A DNA stretch of 64,000 bases from Bin80 sp965261255 (GCA_965261255.1 CBDHCQ010000004.1:2914001-2978000), one strand, 5' to 3'. Shown: positions 9,455-19,552, numbered from the stretch's first letter. Made by a program: numbers and translations. The notes: generated by a model from the sequence alone, not told the origin.

Positions 9455-9477
9455 AGGGGGCGTTTATGCGGCCCCCT
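9455..9477 (+). terminator. G/C-rich hairpin between the protease gene and aroB
   Basis: A perfect 7-bp stem, AGGGGGC with GCCCCCT, around a 9-base loop directly after the protease stop. No T-run follows, so it is a weak candidate for an intrinsic terminator. It may instead be an attenuating or stabilising structure in the aroB leader. Confidence 0.4.
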
Positions 9478-9500
9478 CCGACGTATCCATATCATATTAT

Positions 9501-10592
9501 ATGGCCCAGGATGTTGTGCACATCAAATTGAGCGGTGGACGGTCCTATGCTATCCATTTTGCTCCATTTCGGGCAGTCCCTCAACTGCTTGCTGCTGCCG
9601 GGCTACGCAAAGGTTCCTGCCTCATTGTTACCGATACCAATGTGGCAGATCTCTATTTGGAAACACTCAAGGGATACCTTTCGAAGGCCGGATGGAGTCC
9701 TCTTCCGGGACTCATTCTACCTGCAGGTGAAAGATCCAAGGCACCTGAAATGCTGCAACAGATCTATGATCATGCCTTGGAGGCAGGTATTGATCGACAG
9801 ACCCCTGTCCTTGCACTAGGAGGAGGCGTCATCGGTGATCTGGCCGGTTATGCAGCGGCAAGCCTGCTTCGTGGTCTGCCGCTCGTGCACCTGCCAACAT
9901 CGCTAATCGGCCAAGTTGATAGTTCAATCGGGGGGAAGACCGGAATCAATCACAACGTGGGCAAGAACCTGATCGGTGCCTTCTATCAGCCGAAACTGGT
10001 TTGTGCCGACCTGGATGCGCTACAGAGCCTCCCCGAACTTGAATGGACCAGCGGGCTTGCCGAAGTAGTCAAGCACGGCCTGATTGCAGACGAAGATTTC
10101 ACACACGAGTTGTCCGCCAACTGGGACCGGATCCTTCGCCGGGATCAGGATACGGTTCGACGTATAGTCATGCGGGCTGCAGTCATTAAGGCCAAGGTCG
10201 TCAGCGAAGATGAACGTGAAACATCCCTGCGGGCGATCCTGAACTTCGGACACACCTTTGGCCACGCTATTGAACGTATTGCAGGATACGGCAAATTCAC
10301 GCATGGAGAGGCCGTAGCAGTGGGAATGCGCGCTGCGCTAAAGGTCTCCGTCCTCCTCAACCCAAATCTGCCATACACCACCATAGATTCCCTCCTGAAA
10401 CGACTCCCTGTGAGGAATTCAATCAAGGATCTTGATCCAAAAACACTCACCCAAACCCTGTACTTTGACAAAAAGGTGCAGGCGGGGCGTTTGCGTTTGG
10501 TACTGTTGCGTAGAATCGGCAGCGCATATGTTACGGACAAGGTCACCGAGGAGCAGATATCCGAGGGCTGGGACAGTGCCCGGAACGCCTAG
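9501..10592 (+). CDS. aroB: 3-dehydroquinate synthase AroB
   Basis: A 363-residue NAD- and metal-dependent enzyme that closes the ring in the second step of the shikimate pathway (DAHP to 3-dehydroquinate). The glycine-rich GGGVIGDLAGYAAASLLRG, the PTSLIGQVDSSIGGKTGIN stretch and the zinc-binding FGHTFGHAIE and HGEAVAVGM motifs are all present. The open frame begins at GTG 9438, but ATG 9501 is chosen because the protein family starts close to VVHIKLSGGRSYAI and because the upstream part contains a G/C hairpin. Complete and of normal size. Confidence 0.94.
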   Translation: MAQDVVHIKLSGGRSYAIHFAPFRAVPQLLAAAGLRKGSCLIVTDTNVADLYLETLKGYLSKAGWSPLPGLILPAGERSKAPEMLQQIYDHALEAGIDRQTPVLALGGGVIGDLAGYAAASLLRGLPLVHLPTSLIGQVDSSIGGKTGINHNVGKNLIGAFYQPKLVCADLDALQSLPELEWTSGLAEVVKHGLIADEDFTHELSANWDRILRRDQDTVRRIVMRAAVIKAKVVSEDERETSLRAILNFGHTFGHAIERIAGYGKFTHGEAVAVGMRAALKVSVLLNPNLPYTTIDSLLKRLPVRNSIKDLDPKTLTQTLYFDKKVQAGRLRLVLLRRIGSAYVTDKVTEEQISEGWDSARNA

Positions 10593-10665
10593 ACGTTATA
10601 TTGTGGCGTACTGCGTGTTCATACGCGGAGTTCTATTTTCCAGTTTTTCACACGATCGCCTTAAA

Positions 10666-11991
10666 ATGCGAAGAATTTCGTTGCTGATATTGTTATTTCT
10701 TTGGGGCGCAATGGCCAGTGCGCAACAACCCAATATTGTCCTCATTGTAGCTGACGACCTCGGGTACGGAGACCTCTCAAGCTATGGGGCAGAAGATCTA
10801 CACTCACCCGCTCTTGACAGCCTTGCCGCCTCGGGCATTCGATTCACACAGTTCTACGCCAACTCGCCCGTCTGCTCGCCGACAAGAGCCTCCCTGCTGT
10901 CCGGTCGCTACCCTCCCTTGGCTGGCGTTCCCGGTGTCATCCGCACACATGCGTCCAATAACTGGGGGAATCTCGCGGAGAATATCGAACTACTGCCAGA
11001 AAAGCTTCGGCGTCGCGGATATCATACTGCGATGGTGGGCAAATGGCACCTAGGCCTCAATGCACCTCAGCGGCCGGTGGATCGAGGATTTGACCATTTT
11101 GAGGGCTTCCTGGGTGATATGATGGACGATTACTACAACCATCGGCGTCACGGGATTAATTACATGCGCCGGGGTCAGGAGGTCATCTATCCTGAAGGGC
11201 ATGCCACAGATCTGTTCACAGATTGGGCGGTGAACTATATAAAAGGTCGGACAGTCTCTACAGCACCATTCTTCCTCTATCTGGCTTACAACGCCCCCCA
11301 TACTCCCATTCAACCACCTGAGGAATGGGTTACCAAAGTGCAGCAGCGGGAAGGTAATATCGACGAAGCGCGAGCTAAACTCGTAGCGCTGATTGAACAT
11401 ATGGATCACGGAATCGGCAAGGTAATGACTGCCCTAAAAGAGAGTGGATTCCATGATAACACCCTTGTGGTTTTTGTCAGTGATAACGGCGGACAACTCA
11501 ATGTCGGCGCGCGTAACGGTCCATTACGCGACGGAAAGGGAACCGTATATGAAGGCGGCATACGAGTACCTGCAATTGCCTCCTGGCCGGGAAATATTGC
11601 ACCTGGTACTTCCAGCGATGCCGTCCTGACCACAATGGATATTTACCCTACGCTTCTTGAGGCAGCCCGAGCGAGGATCACGCAGATTATTGACGGTACC
11701 AGCTTTCTCGACTCGGTTCTGGGGGGTCCGGATCCTGACCCTAACCGTCTCCTGTTTTTCTCCAGACGAGAGGGAGGCCTACGCTTCGGCGGAAAAACAA
11801 TTGAGGCGGTCCGGCAGGGGCCGTGGAAACTGCTTCAAAACAGCCCCTACGCTCCATTAGAGCTTTACAACCTCGAACAGGACCCACTTGAGACAACAGA
11901 CCTGTCCTCAACTGAACCTGACGTCTTTAGAAGGCTTGCCGCTGCACTGCGACAATATGTGCAGGAGGCCGGCAGCGTGCCCTGGCAATAG
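10666..11991 (+). CDS. Exported sulfatase (formylglycine-dependent, S1 family)
   Basis: A 441-residue arylsulfatase-type hydrolase. The signal peptide is MRRISLLILLFLWGAMASA. The metal site begins VLIVADDLGYGDLSSYG. The activation motif C-S-P-T-R lies in NSPVCSPTRASLLSGRYP, where Cys would be turned into formylglycine. MVGKWHLG and VFVSDNGGQL supply further active-site residues. The frame is open upstream to 10432 inside aroB, but ATG 10666 gives the signal peptide. Substrates of such enzymes are sulfated glycans or small sulfate esters; the actual one cannot be told. It is convergent with a Tat-exported oxidoreductase gene, a pairing common in glycan-degrading Bacteroidota and Planctomycetota. 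No maturase gene is in the window. Confidence 0.9.
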   Translation: MRRISLLILLFLWGAMASAQQPNIVLIVADDLGYGDLSSYGAEDLHSPALDSLAASGIRFTQFYANSPVCSPTRASLLSGRYPPLAGVPGVIRTHASNNWGNLAENIELLPEKLRRRGYHTAMVGKWHLGLNAPQRPVDRGFDHFEGFLGDMMDDYYNHRRHGINYMRRGQEVIYPEGHATDLFTDWAVNYIKGRTVSTAPFFLYLAYNAPHTPIQPPEEWVTKVQQREGNIDEARAKLVALIEHMDHGIGKVMTALKESGFHDNTLVVFVSDNGGQLNVGARNGPLRDGKGTVYEGGIRVPAIASWPGNIAPGTSSDAVLTTMDIYPTLLEAARARITQIIDGTSFLDSVLGGPDPDPNRLLFFSRREGGLRFGGKTIEAVRQGPWKLLQNSPYAPLELYNLEQDPLETTDLSSTEPDVFRRLAAALRQYVQEAGSVPWQ

Positions 11992-11999
11992 TCTGAGAC

Positions 12000-13316
12000 T
12001 TACAGTTTCCAAGGACCTCGCATACTCCGGGTTACGAGCGCATTTGCTTCTTGGTCTCCTGTGAATTTCTCCTTCTTCGGATTGAATTCCAGCGTTCGCT
12101 CCAGACGCATACAAATCTCACTCGTTAGACAGGCTACCAACGAACTGTGACCGATCTCAACATCACAGATTGGCCTGCTACGTGTTTTTACACAGTTGAG
12201 AAAGTCTCTGCGATGATCGTCACTGCGATACAGATGTGTATCGCTGGGTTTCATGGCAACTGAGAGCAGGGCCTCGTCAGAAGCCCAAATATCACCACGG
12301 CTGACACCAACCCAACCCTCCGTACCAATAAACTGGATCATCCCTTCATGCGGCCCCTTCTTCTTTATTATCGGAGGATGATCGGCATACATCAAAGTTA
12401 CCTCGTCTTCTTCTGCGTCGGAGGCATGTACAATTTGAGTTGGAGCGGAGCCATCAAGCCCCAGTCCCCAGAGAGCAGTATCGAAGTTGTGCGCTCCCCA
12501 GTCCGCAACATGCCCTGCCGAATATGGTATCCACGCCCGCCAAGCCCCTTCCTCTGTATTGTAGCCCCCGCTCACACGCTTGCTATGATAGGGCGCCGAC
12601 GGAGCGTTGCCCAACCATAACTCGTAAAGGAACCCATCCGGGATGGGCTCCTCCCCGTGTGGGAACGCACGGGAAATACCGCCCACTTGGGCATAGACCT
12701 TCTGAATATCACCAACATATCCGTTGCGGGCCAGCTCACATGCATGTCTGAACTGTGCACCCGAACGTTGCTGGCTTCCATTTTGAAATACGCGATTGTA
12801 TTTCCGCACAGCATTAACCATCGCCCTGCCCTCGCTGATGGTTCGCGCCAGTGGCTTCTCGCTATACATATCCTTACCGGCTTTTGCAGCCTCCACCGCC
12901 ATATATGCATGCCAATGATCCGGCAGTGCTAAGCACACGGCATCAATATCGTCACGCTCTAGGACCTGCCAGAAAAATGTGTAACCGTCACAGCCCACAT
13001 AGCTGCTAGTACCGCTATTTTCTGCGTATGTAGTATTAACCAGTTGCCGCGATGGCTCCCGTCCTTTTAATCCACGCCCCGCATAATTATCTCCGGATTT
13101 GTTCACATCACACACGGCCAATACCTGAACATCCGGTTTTTCAATAAACGCCCGCAGATTATTCATTCCCATACTCCCCATGCCAATGAATCCCATAGTG
13201 ATCCGGTCGCTGGGAGCGGGTCGGTTACCCCGCCCTAGTGCAGATGCGGGTACAATGATGGGGAGTGCAGCAGCAGCGCTCAAACCCTTTAGAAAATTGC
13301 GTCGGCTAACGGACAT
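12000..13316 (-). CDS. Tat-exported Gfo/Idh/MocA family oxidoreductase
   Basis: A 438-residue NAD(P)-dependent dehydrogenase-type protein with a twin-arginine signal (SRRNFLKGLSAAAALPIIVP). The Rossmann motif follows as GFIGMGSMGMNNL. The family motif is DMYSEKPLARTISEGR, containing the EKP lysine, and PDHWHAYMAVEAAKAGKD precedes it. The C-terminal domain begins around VYAQVGGISRAF. Homologues act on sugars, inositols and glycan pieces, and some exported members cleave glycosidic bonds by an oxidative route. ATG 13316 is chosen because it opens exactly on the Tat signal; the frame is open further upstream but without family similarity. Confidence 0.9.
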   Translation of the reverse strand: MSVSRRNFLKGLSAAAALPIIVPASALGRGNRPAPSDRITMGFIGMGSMGMNNLRAFIEKPDVQVLAVCDVNKSGDNYAGRGLKGREPSRQLVNTTYAENSGTSSYVGCDGYTFFWQVLERDDIDAVCLALPDHWHAYMAVEAAKAGKDMYSEKPLARTISEGRAMVNAVRKYNRVFQNGSQQRSGAQFRHACELARNGYVGDIQKVYAQVGGISRAFPHGEEPIPDGFLYELWLGNAPSAPYHSKRVSGGYNTEEGAWRAWIPYSAGHVADWGAHNFDTALWGLGLDGSAPTQIVHASDAEEDEVTLMYADHPPIIKKKGPHEGMIQFIGTEGWVGVSRGDIWASDEALLSVAMKPSDTHLYRSDDHRRDFLNCVKTRSRPICDVEIGHSSLVACLTSEICMRLERTLEFNPKKEKFTGDQEANALVTRSMRGPWKL

Positions 13317-13576
13317 GGAATTAATTGCTTTATTGGTCCCCGAATATAACAAACCACCTGTTATCCTGCTCTTCACTGCTAACTTTCTGGGAGTTTTACC
13401 GTAATGTCGTACAGGGGTGTTTGGTGTCCAACTCGCCAAAACATGGATTATAGTGACAATTAAAGTAATACCCCTCACCTTGGAAAAACTCTCGAAATTC
13501 AAAGCAGACATAACATGAAAAAGCGAAGTGCAATGAACAACATCCGGTACAGCAAAACACTTCATGCTGTGGTGCC

Positions 13577-14361
13577 ATGTCTGCGGTCTTAGGATATGTC
13601 TGCCGGGCTAATATGGTCGTGGTGATTTTAGCCAGTCTTGCGTTATTGGCTTCCTGTGGTCGCGTTAGCAGTTCTGATAGCGACTTAAGGAGCAATCTCG
13701 TAAACGGCCGGCTTCATCCAACAGAGGAGAACTTTCCTCAGATTACCAACGAGCGGCACGCTCTAAGGGAGAATACAACGGCGGGGAATCTGCAATTAGT
13801 AAACGAGGCTGATTTCTTGCAAACGAAAGTGTATAGCATTGGGGTTCTTGAAGGAGACTACCATGAAATGATTGGCTCCATTAATTCTATGGCAGTCACT
13901 GACAGCACGCTGCTATACTTGGATGGCGAATATGGAGAGCTGCGAGTCTACGATCACCAGGGTTCGCTGAAACAGATCGTCGGCTCACCTGGTGTTGGAC
14001 CGGGAGAATTTACAAATGTTAAAGGAATGGCCGCAACGGAGGATGCTGGGCAAATTTTTGTAGTGGATCAGATCGGAATCAGAATTCAAGTTTTTCGCAA
14101 GAACGCAGAGGATTTGTACGAGTTGGAACACGCGTTTTTTACTTCTGACTATGGGGCTTCAGATATTTGTGTAATGGGAGGGCATGTTTTCCTTACTGGA
14201 TATTCAGATGAGCAGGATCTTGTTATCCATAAGCTGACCTATCAGCCCGTGGATAAAACGCCTATTTTAGGATCGTATCTTCAATATCACGCATTCCCGT
14301 GTAGGCTCTCCCTTTTTTATCAGTTTGAGGGTCAAGGATGGCCAAGTGCGCCCCAGGAGGC
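13577..14361 (+). pseudogene. 6-bladed beta-propeller lipoprotein, 5' part (interrupted)
   Basis: This encodes a lipoprotein signal (VVVILASLALLASCG, lipobox LASC) and about 200 residues typical of the Bacteroidota '6-bladed beta-propeller' family. The family's diagnostic GSPGVGPGEF turn is preceded by LRVYDHQGSLKQIV. The start may be ATG 13577 or ATG 13613; the latter puts the lipobox at a better distance. Propeller homology fades after LVIHKLTYQ near 14245. The frame then continues into unrelated sequence and ends at 14374 inside a transposon. The 3' half of the same protein is found at about 15985-16546. The gene is broken and presumably non-functional. Confidence 0.75.
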
Positions 14362-15764
14362 GCTGAGCCGCTGAAGATGTGTGAGATCGGCCATATTTCG
14401 CCAAAAAAGGCAAAACAGGGCACGTCTAAGCCCCTGCCAGTGCCAATTGGACGGACCTATTCCCCTGAAGGACTCTTGGCTTCCCCACACCACAGCATGC
14501 TCGCATCAAAAGCCCCAGGTTATATGCTGCGCCTTGCAAGATCATTCGCTTCAAAATCTCAAGGTTATCTCGGACATGAACCCTGCGTAAACCGCCCGTC
14601 TCCAACAGATGAGCAAAGGCACGCTCCACTTTCTCACCCCGCTGACGGAGCAGGAACTTCCCGCGATTACCACGAATCCGGCGGCGATTCGCATAGGTTG
14701 GCTTTTGCGCCGCCTTATTCTTTTTCCAGTTCCGACGCCCGCGCTTCGGCTCACTGATGTAACTGCGAACCTCTCGCGCTTCAAGCGAAACCATGACCTT
14801 ATTGGAATGATAGCCCTTATCCGCAACCACGTCTTGGGCCGTCAAGTCCAATGCGTCTAATTGCTCCGTGGCCGCATCCAAGGTAGCCTCAAGTGAAGCC
14901 GTATCCCCTCCCTCCATCGTTTGAACCGTCACTCCAACCAAGGCCCCCGTCTCCATATCCACCGCATGTTCATACTTGTGCGCCAAATGCGTCCGGCCAT
15001 CCTTCAGCTTCGTGATGCGCGCATCCGACGCCCCTGGATGCCTCCAATCCTTGTTTGAACCCTTGTTTTTGCGATGCTTGTCCAATTTCGCCAAATCCGC
15101 GCGCGTCGGGGTCTCAATTCCAGATTCCTTCGCCAACGACGCCAAAAAAGTCGTATAGCTTGCCCCGTTCTCCCGTAGAACGATGGACCTCATCGCCGCA
15201 TTCGCTTCCAAGGTCGTAGAATCAATGCCCAAGGTCTTCCCGCGTAACAAGCCAGACGCCTTCAGCAACGCTAACACCCAACCAAATACGGCCAAGTGAG
15301 CCTCCACGCTCAACCGCTTCCGCGTCTTCGACAAGGTGCTATGCTCCGGTGTACGCTCCGTCAGATCATATCCCAAAAATTTCCGTATCGCCAACGAGTC
15401 ATTACACCGCCAGGCTATCCCGCGCTCCGAACCTAATCCCTCCAAATATCCCACCAGCAACATCCGAAAATATACCCCCGGAGGAACCCCCGGTCGACCA
15501 ATACCATCCGCGTAAAACTTCCGACAAGTCTGCTCCACAAACGCATCAAATCCCCTCTGGCAAAGCAACCGATCTAACGTGTCGTAAAATGCGTTTGATG
15601 AAGAACAGAGCTCGTCAGAAGAAATAAACAGGTTCCCCTGTGAACTACCTTTACGCTTTCCCAAAGCCATTAATAGCTCCTCGAAGTTGAATATAGAATC
15701 ACGACCGCAACATACACCACCGATTCTAGAATTCCTGGAACCCCGATCTTATCAGCGGCCTGCT
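14362..15764 (-). mobile_element. IS1182-like insertion sequence
   Basis: It carries one DDE transposase gene on the minus strand and splits the propeller lipoprotein gene. A short inverted repeat GCCGCTGA occurs at 14367-14374 and, inverted, at 15752-15759. The 7-base word AGGAGGC occurs at 14355-14361 and at 15765-15771, a candidate target duplication. The outermost five bases of the two ends do not match, so the limits are tentative. Only one copy is in the window. Confidence 0.5.
14426..15670 (-). CDS. DDE transposase of the IS1182-like element
   Basis: A 414-residue transposase. The N-terminal region (FVEQTCRKFYADGIGRPGVP, then YFRMLLVGYLEGLGSERGIA) is the DUF772-type domain of IS1182/IS5-related transposases. 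The catalytic residues are seen as D in LGIDSTTLEANAAM, D in VVADKGYHSNKV and E in RGEKVERAFAHLLETGG, with a Y-x2-R-x6-E/K context. The frame is intact from ATG 15670 to the stop at 14426, so the element may still be active or only recently arrived. Confidence 0.9.
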   Translation of the reverse strand: MALGKRKGSSQGNLFISSDELCSSSNAFYDTLDRLLCQRGFDAFVEQTCRKFYADGIGRPGVPPGVYFRMLLVGYLEGLGSERGIAWRCNDSLAIRKFLGYDLTERTPEHSTLSKTRKRLSVEAHLAVFGWVLALLKASGLLRGKTLGIDSTTLEANAAMRSIVLRENGASYTTFLASLAKESGIETPTRADLAKLDKHRKNKGSNKDWRHPGASDARITKLKDGRTHLAHKYEHAVDMETGALVGVTVQTMEGGDTASLEATLDAATEQLDALDLTAQDVVADKGYHSNKVMVSLEAREVRSYISEPKRGRRNWKKNKAAQKPTYANRRRIRGNRGKFLLRQRGEKVERAFAHLLETGGLRRVHVRDNLEILKRMILQGAAYNLGLLMRACCGVGKPRVLQGNRSVQLALAGA

Positions 15765-15978
15765 AGGAGGCTGTTGAAAAACGCGTCGAAATTTTGGAGA
15801 AGAATACTCCAAGGGTCAATCTCGATAGCTTGTGCAACAGTCTCTCTTTACCAATTTCTTAACAACTTAGTAAAGAATCAAGTATTTCTTCGTCAATTAC
15901 GTTCATTCTTTGTCATATATTGGATAATATTAGTTATATTGTACTCAATTCACGCTAGATTGTATGTTTATCAACAGA

Positions 15979-16546
15979 CTGCTATGCCGGTGAATACGTC
16001 ACATCTTTTGGGCAACCTTACCTTGCGGATAACCCGTTTGTTCGAATGATCTTGTCAGACCAGGCCAGCTTAGTATGCAATGAAAAAAACCGAATCGTTG
16101 CTTACGCAAGTACGACTGTTCCCGTGCTCAAAGGATATGATGAATTGGGATCACTCTTATGGAGCGTTACATTTCCAGACCATGATCCGATGTATAAGAT
16201 CGAGACAACGCGCCCCTCGATACGATATCCAGATCAACAAGCTGGTGAGAGTACGTTTCTGCTTATAGCGACAGACGCATTGTCTGATGCTTTTGTGGTT
16301 AGCTACAATACTGCTGCTCCCCCCAGCGATGATGGCCCTGGCCCACCCGACGATAGGACTCGCCACTACTTCAGTGTGCCAGTGGTTTCTGGGGAGGGAG
16401 CGTATTTAGGGTCACATTATCTGGGGGACAATGCCCAGAGGCTACACATTCCTCACATAATGGCTTGGGGCGAAGATTATGTGTTTGCCTCGGGCTCGCC
16501 CTTTCCGAAGATTGATATTCTTGATCGAAATCGAATTTTCAAGTGA
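15979..16546 (+). pseudogene. 6-bladed beta-propeller lipoprotein, 3' part (interrupted)
   Basis: The frame reads CYAGEYVTSFGQPYLADNP and then a CNEKNRIVAYA strand, an ETTRP motif and a final AWGEDYVFASGSPFPKIDIL strand. These are the last blades of the same propeller family as the 5' part, and no start codon lies in a plausible place. It is the downstream fragment of the gene that begins at 13577. The sequence from 15772 to about 15978 between this fragment and the IS end is A/T-rich and has no propeller similarity, so a second, earlier insertion probably came before the IS. Confidence 0.7.
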
Positions 16547-16836
16547 TCAAGATCAATGAGACAAAAACAGGATTTGGACCTTAACTGTCGTCCAGCTGGC
16601 CCCTTTTGATACTTTTATGTTGGGAAGAGTCGGAGGCCTGTCTGTATTTTCGAATCGGAATCATTTGACAGAATACACATCTTCTCGTGTCTGCGTGTAA
16701 AGAAAAGGAAATCGTGATGGTGTTGACGAAGTAGCTTTACTTCCTGCCAAACCACTCTAGAGAATTCGTCAATTGCTATCCAGAATGGCAATTCAAGCGC
16801 GTGTGGGTCAAACTCGTTCGCAGATGACTATCAAAT

Positions 16837-17640
16837 ATGGCTAAGCAAAACGGCTCGATGAGTGCTGAGAAACCAGTTGCGCTGGACTCTGGGAGAAGTG
16901 GTAGAGATCACTACGCAGCCGTCTATTCAGATGCCTTAGAACGGCAAGCGGAGTGGCTGCGTAGAAGTGCCGGGCAAAAAGCAGACTCGGTAGAACAACT
17001 TCTCCGTGGAAATAGGATAAAGCCAGAGTCTGTTTTGGAACTTGGTTGTGGTACTGGCGCCGTCATAGGTGAGTTGCAACAAAGAGGACTAGCCCAACAC
17101 TACTATGGCATTGATTATTCATCAACGGCAATTGCCCACCTGGAATCCGCATTCCCAAATGTCCAGTGCACAGTAGCTGACGTGATGGAAATCACTAACG
17201 TGTTTGACAGGGACTCATTTGATGTTGTTGTCTGTAGTCACGTTATTGAGCATCTTGAGGACCCTGTGTCGTTTTTGCAAGCAATCGGCCGCCAGTTTCA
17301 ATTTGATTATCTGGTTGCGGAAGTACCCCTGGAAGATCTGTTTTTCGGACGAGTAAAAGCCCTTTTGAAAGATCGCAGCAAAAATCCGGCAGGACATGTG
17401 CAGTTTTATACGCGCGGTAGCTTTCTTGCGCTTATCACGGCCATGCAGTACACAGTTGTTGATGAGCGAGTCTATGCGCCGTCCCTCGACAAGAAAACCC
17501 TACAGTTTGCTTATGGCGAAATGGGTCTGTTGCGCTACATCGGCAAAGTACTGACAGAGCATTTTTTGCCAATACATACATCTCGCTTGTGGACGAGGTG
17601 GTATCATGCGCACAATGCGGTGCTTTGCAAGAAACAGTGA
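16837..17640 (+). CDS. Class I SAM-dependent methyltransferase
   Basis: A 267-residue protein with the Rossmann SAM site VLELGCGTGAVIGELQ near residues 68-83. The acidic strand end GIDYSSTAI follows, then motif IV as FDVVVCSHVIEHLEDP. The C-terminal third (FYTRGSFLALITAM and later VLTEHFLPIHTS) looks like methyltransferases found with glycan or lipid synthesis genes, but the substrate cannot be told. Its neighbours are a broken propeller gene and a divergent membrane protein, which give no clue. Start ATG 16837; an in-frame ATG at 16858 is also possible. Confidence 0.8.
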   Translation: MAKQNGSMSAEKPVALDSGRSGRDHYAAVYSDALERQAEWLRRSAGQKADSVEQLLRGNRIKPESVLELGCGTGAVIGELQQRGLAQHYYGIDYSSTAIAHLESAFPNVQCTVADVMEITNVFDRDSFDVVVCSHVIEHLEDPVSFLQAIGRQFQFDYLVAEVPLEDLFFGRVKALLKDRSKNPAGHVQFYTRGSFLALITAMQYTVVDERVYAPSLDKKTLQFAYGEMGLLRYIGKVLTEHFLPIHTSRLWTRWYHAHNAVLCKKQ

Positions 17641-18006
17641 GGGAGGGCAGAGCCCTGGATGGTGTGATTCCTTAAGACGCTAACTCGCTCATATACACGA
17701 TACCCTGTACGGAACGCAAGTTATAGGCTTAACATTTCGGCTCTAGTGCCAATTTTGTAAAAACATGATTTCACTGCATTCTGGGGGAGAGGTCCAGACT
17801 TCCGAGATGGAAGTAAATGGCGATTGCATTGCTGATTCCTTTCGATTTTACTTGCATTTGCACTGAATAAACCGATGGTTTACTATGTGGATAAGGTTGG
17901 AAAATAGTACTGCAAATCATGACCGACTTACACCAAATATTCCTGAATCTACAGACCTGATCACAATATTGGGTGGAGACCCATTTATTTTAAGCGGCAA
18001 GAGAAA
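17641..18006. other. Intergenic region, no gene seen
   Basis: About 365 bases between the ends of the methyltransferase gene and the DUF418 gene, which converge here. No credible ORF, strong hairpin or repeat was seen. Confidence 0.4.
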
Positions 18007-19071
18007 TTAGCCTGTCAGAGTGCGCATCAATGTCTCAAGCGGCCCACGTCGGAACCACCGCGCCCATAGCAACGCACAAATTGTCGCTACTATGCAGAAC
18101 AATACGGCTGCTATAACAGCTACCGCGATAGACTGCTCCTCAAGCATCCCAAGTGCTTCCAGAGTTCCCATACCGACAAGAATATGTGCAATGTAAAGAG
18201 ATAATGTTTGGCGGCCGGCAGGAACGACGACCCGCAAAATACCGTGCTTTTTAGCCCACTCCGCAATCAGCAGACAGAAGCCAACAACGACACAGGATGC
18301 CCCAATCCCAGCCAACATATACAACGGCACGGGCGGCACGGGCTGCGTCGAACCAAGGACTGCCAGCTCAACATCGATTAACGTGAGGACTGGTGCAATC
18401 ATAGCACTCAATCCCTCGGCAACCGCAATAGCCAGTACTCCTCCGAAAATCAGGTTCCGCTGCGTGGGTCGTTCTGAAAGAGGAAGACGGCTCAGCACGA
18501 CCCCGAACAGCAGGAAACCCAACCATGGTACGACCGGGTGCCAGCCGTTAAAGAACAAGTTCCGCATAAATCCAGGGAGCGTCCAAAAATCAGCGTAGCT
18601 GAAATCTTCCCAATTCCAACCTAAATCGTAATTCAAAGTCAGAATCATGATGAGAAACAGAATGTTCAGCAGCACAATTCCGACAATCAGCAGACGGTTG
18701 CTACGTGGAAGCAAGAGCATGCCGAAGAAGAAATAGAATGCATAGTAATGTATGATATCGGCATCGAAGACGAGCGTGTTTACCAGCCCCAATGCCAGCA
18801 AGAAAAAAGCTCTCTTTGTTGTCACCGAGATTGTCCGGCTGACGTTCTTCGCACCAGCAAGTCCCAAACCAATACCAGCTATAACAACGAAGGTCGCCGC
18901 CGCTCGCCCCTCTAAAACTCCAGTGAGCTGGCTTAACAGGCGACTGCCGTCCCCATCACTCATCACTACCTTGAAATTAACGATAACCATTCCGACAAAC
19001 GCGAAATAGCGTGCGAGGTCGAGACCATCTAAGCGTCCCGCGGCAGATGGTATCGTCGTAGGTTTTTTCAT
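18007..19071 (-). CDS. DUF418/DUF1624-type polytopic membrane protein
   Basis: A 354-residue protein with about ten membrane segments. The N-terminus RLDGLDLARYFAFVGMVIVN and FVVIAGIGLGLAG match the heparan-alpha-glucosaminide N-acetyltransferase-like (DUF1624) and DUF418 group. The C-terminal GRQTLSLYIAHIL and WARWFRRGPLETLMR motifs are diagnostic of DUF418. Members are thought to be membrane acyltransferase-like proteins, but the substrate is not established. It stands alone, transcribed leftward from a promoter in the 19072-19552 spacer. Confidence 0.85.
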   Translation of the reverse strand: MKKPTTIPSAAGRLDGLDLARYFAFVGMVIVNFKVVMSDGDGSRLLSQLTGVLEGRAAATFVVIAGIGLGLAGAKNVSRTISVTTKRAFFLLALGLVNTLVFDADIIHYYAFYFFFGMLLLPRSNRLLIVGIVLLNILFLIMILTLNYDLGWNWEDFSYADFWTLPGFMRNLFFNGWHPVVPWLGFLLFGVVLSRLPLSERPTQRNLIFGGVLAIAVAEGLSAMIAPVLTLIDVELAVLGSTQPVPPVPLYMLAGIGASCVVVGFCLLIAEWAKKHGILRVVVPAGRQTLSLYIAHILVGMGTLEALGMLEEQSIAVAVIAAVLFCIVATICALLWARWFRRGPLETLMRTLTG

Positions 19072-19552
19072 TTACCCAATGCGTGAAGACCTAATAGACA
19101 GAATCGTAGGGTAATCTGTTTTCGCAACTTCCGCCAAGAACCCCGAAAACCTGATAATTGCAATCCAGTAATTAGAGAGACTTACGACACACCCAATCTG
19201 CGAAATTCCGTTATGTCCCAAAATACCGGTTTGTAAGGTGGCCCAGTTCGATCGGAATACGCAGTTATCCTTCAAAGAATTCTTCAGCAAAAACCCTAGT
19301 GGAAGGTATTAGACTGCCGTAAGGATAAAGAATTTATCCGAGAGACTATTGGGCATCGTGACTGACTCAAAACATCCCAAAAACCCGCGCACCAAGCGTC
19401 TGAGTTATTGGACAAGCCCGTAACGATCTCAACGAGCGTCAGTACGACGCCTGACAAGCGACGCTGCGAATCATGCACCAACCTAAGCCTTTGATGGCAC
19501 CAACCAACAAAAATGATTAGCTTGTTACCGTTTAGTTATTGTTCCTAAAATT
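19072..19552. other. Long intergenic spacer between divergent genes
   Basis: About 480 bases between the DUF418 gene (minus) and the PEP-hydrolase-like gene (plus). No credible ORF was found, and no tRNA-like or riboswitch-like element was recognised. It must hold both promoters. Confidence 0.4.

Noticed and set aside
13396..13695. Minus-strand frame with many cysteines (CCTGCC, CYVC) upstream of the broken propeller gene
   Set aside because: It was considered as a third Cys-rich peptide, but it lacks a signal peptide, lies on the wrong strand for the neighbouring propeller gene and overlaps the real upstream regions of two genes.
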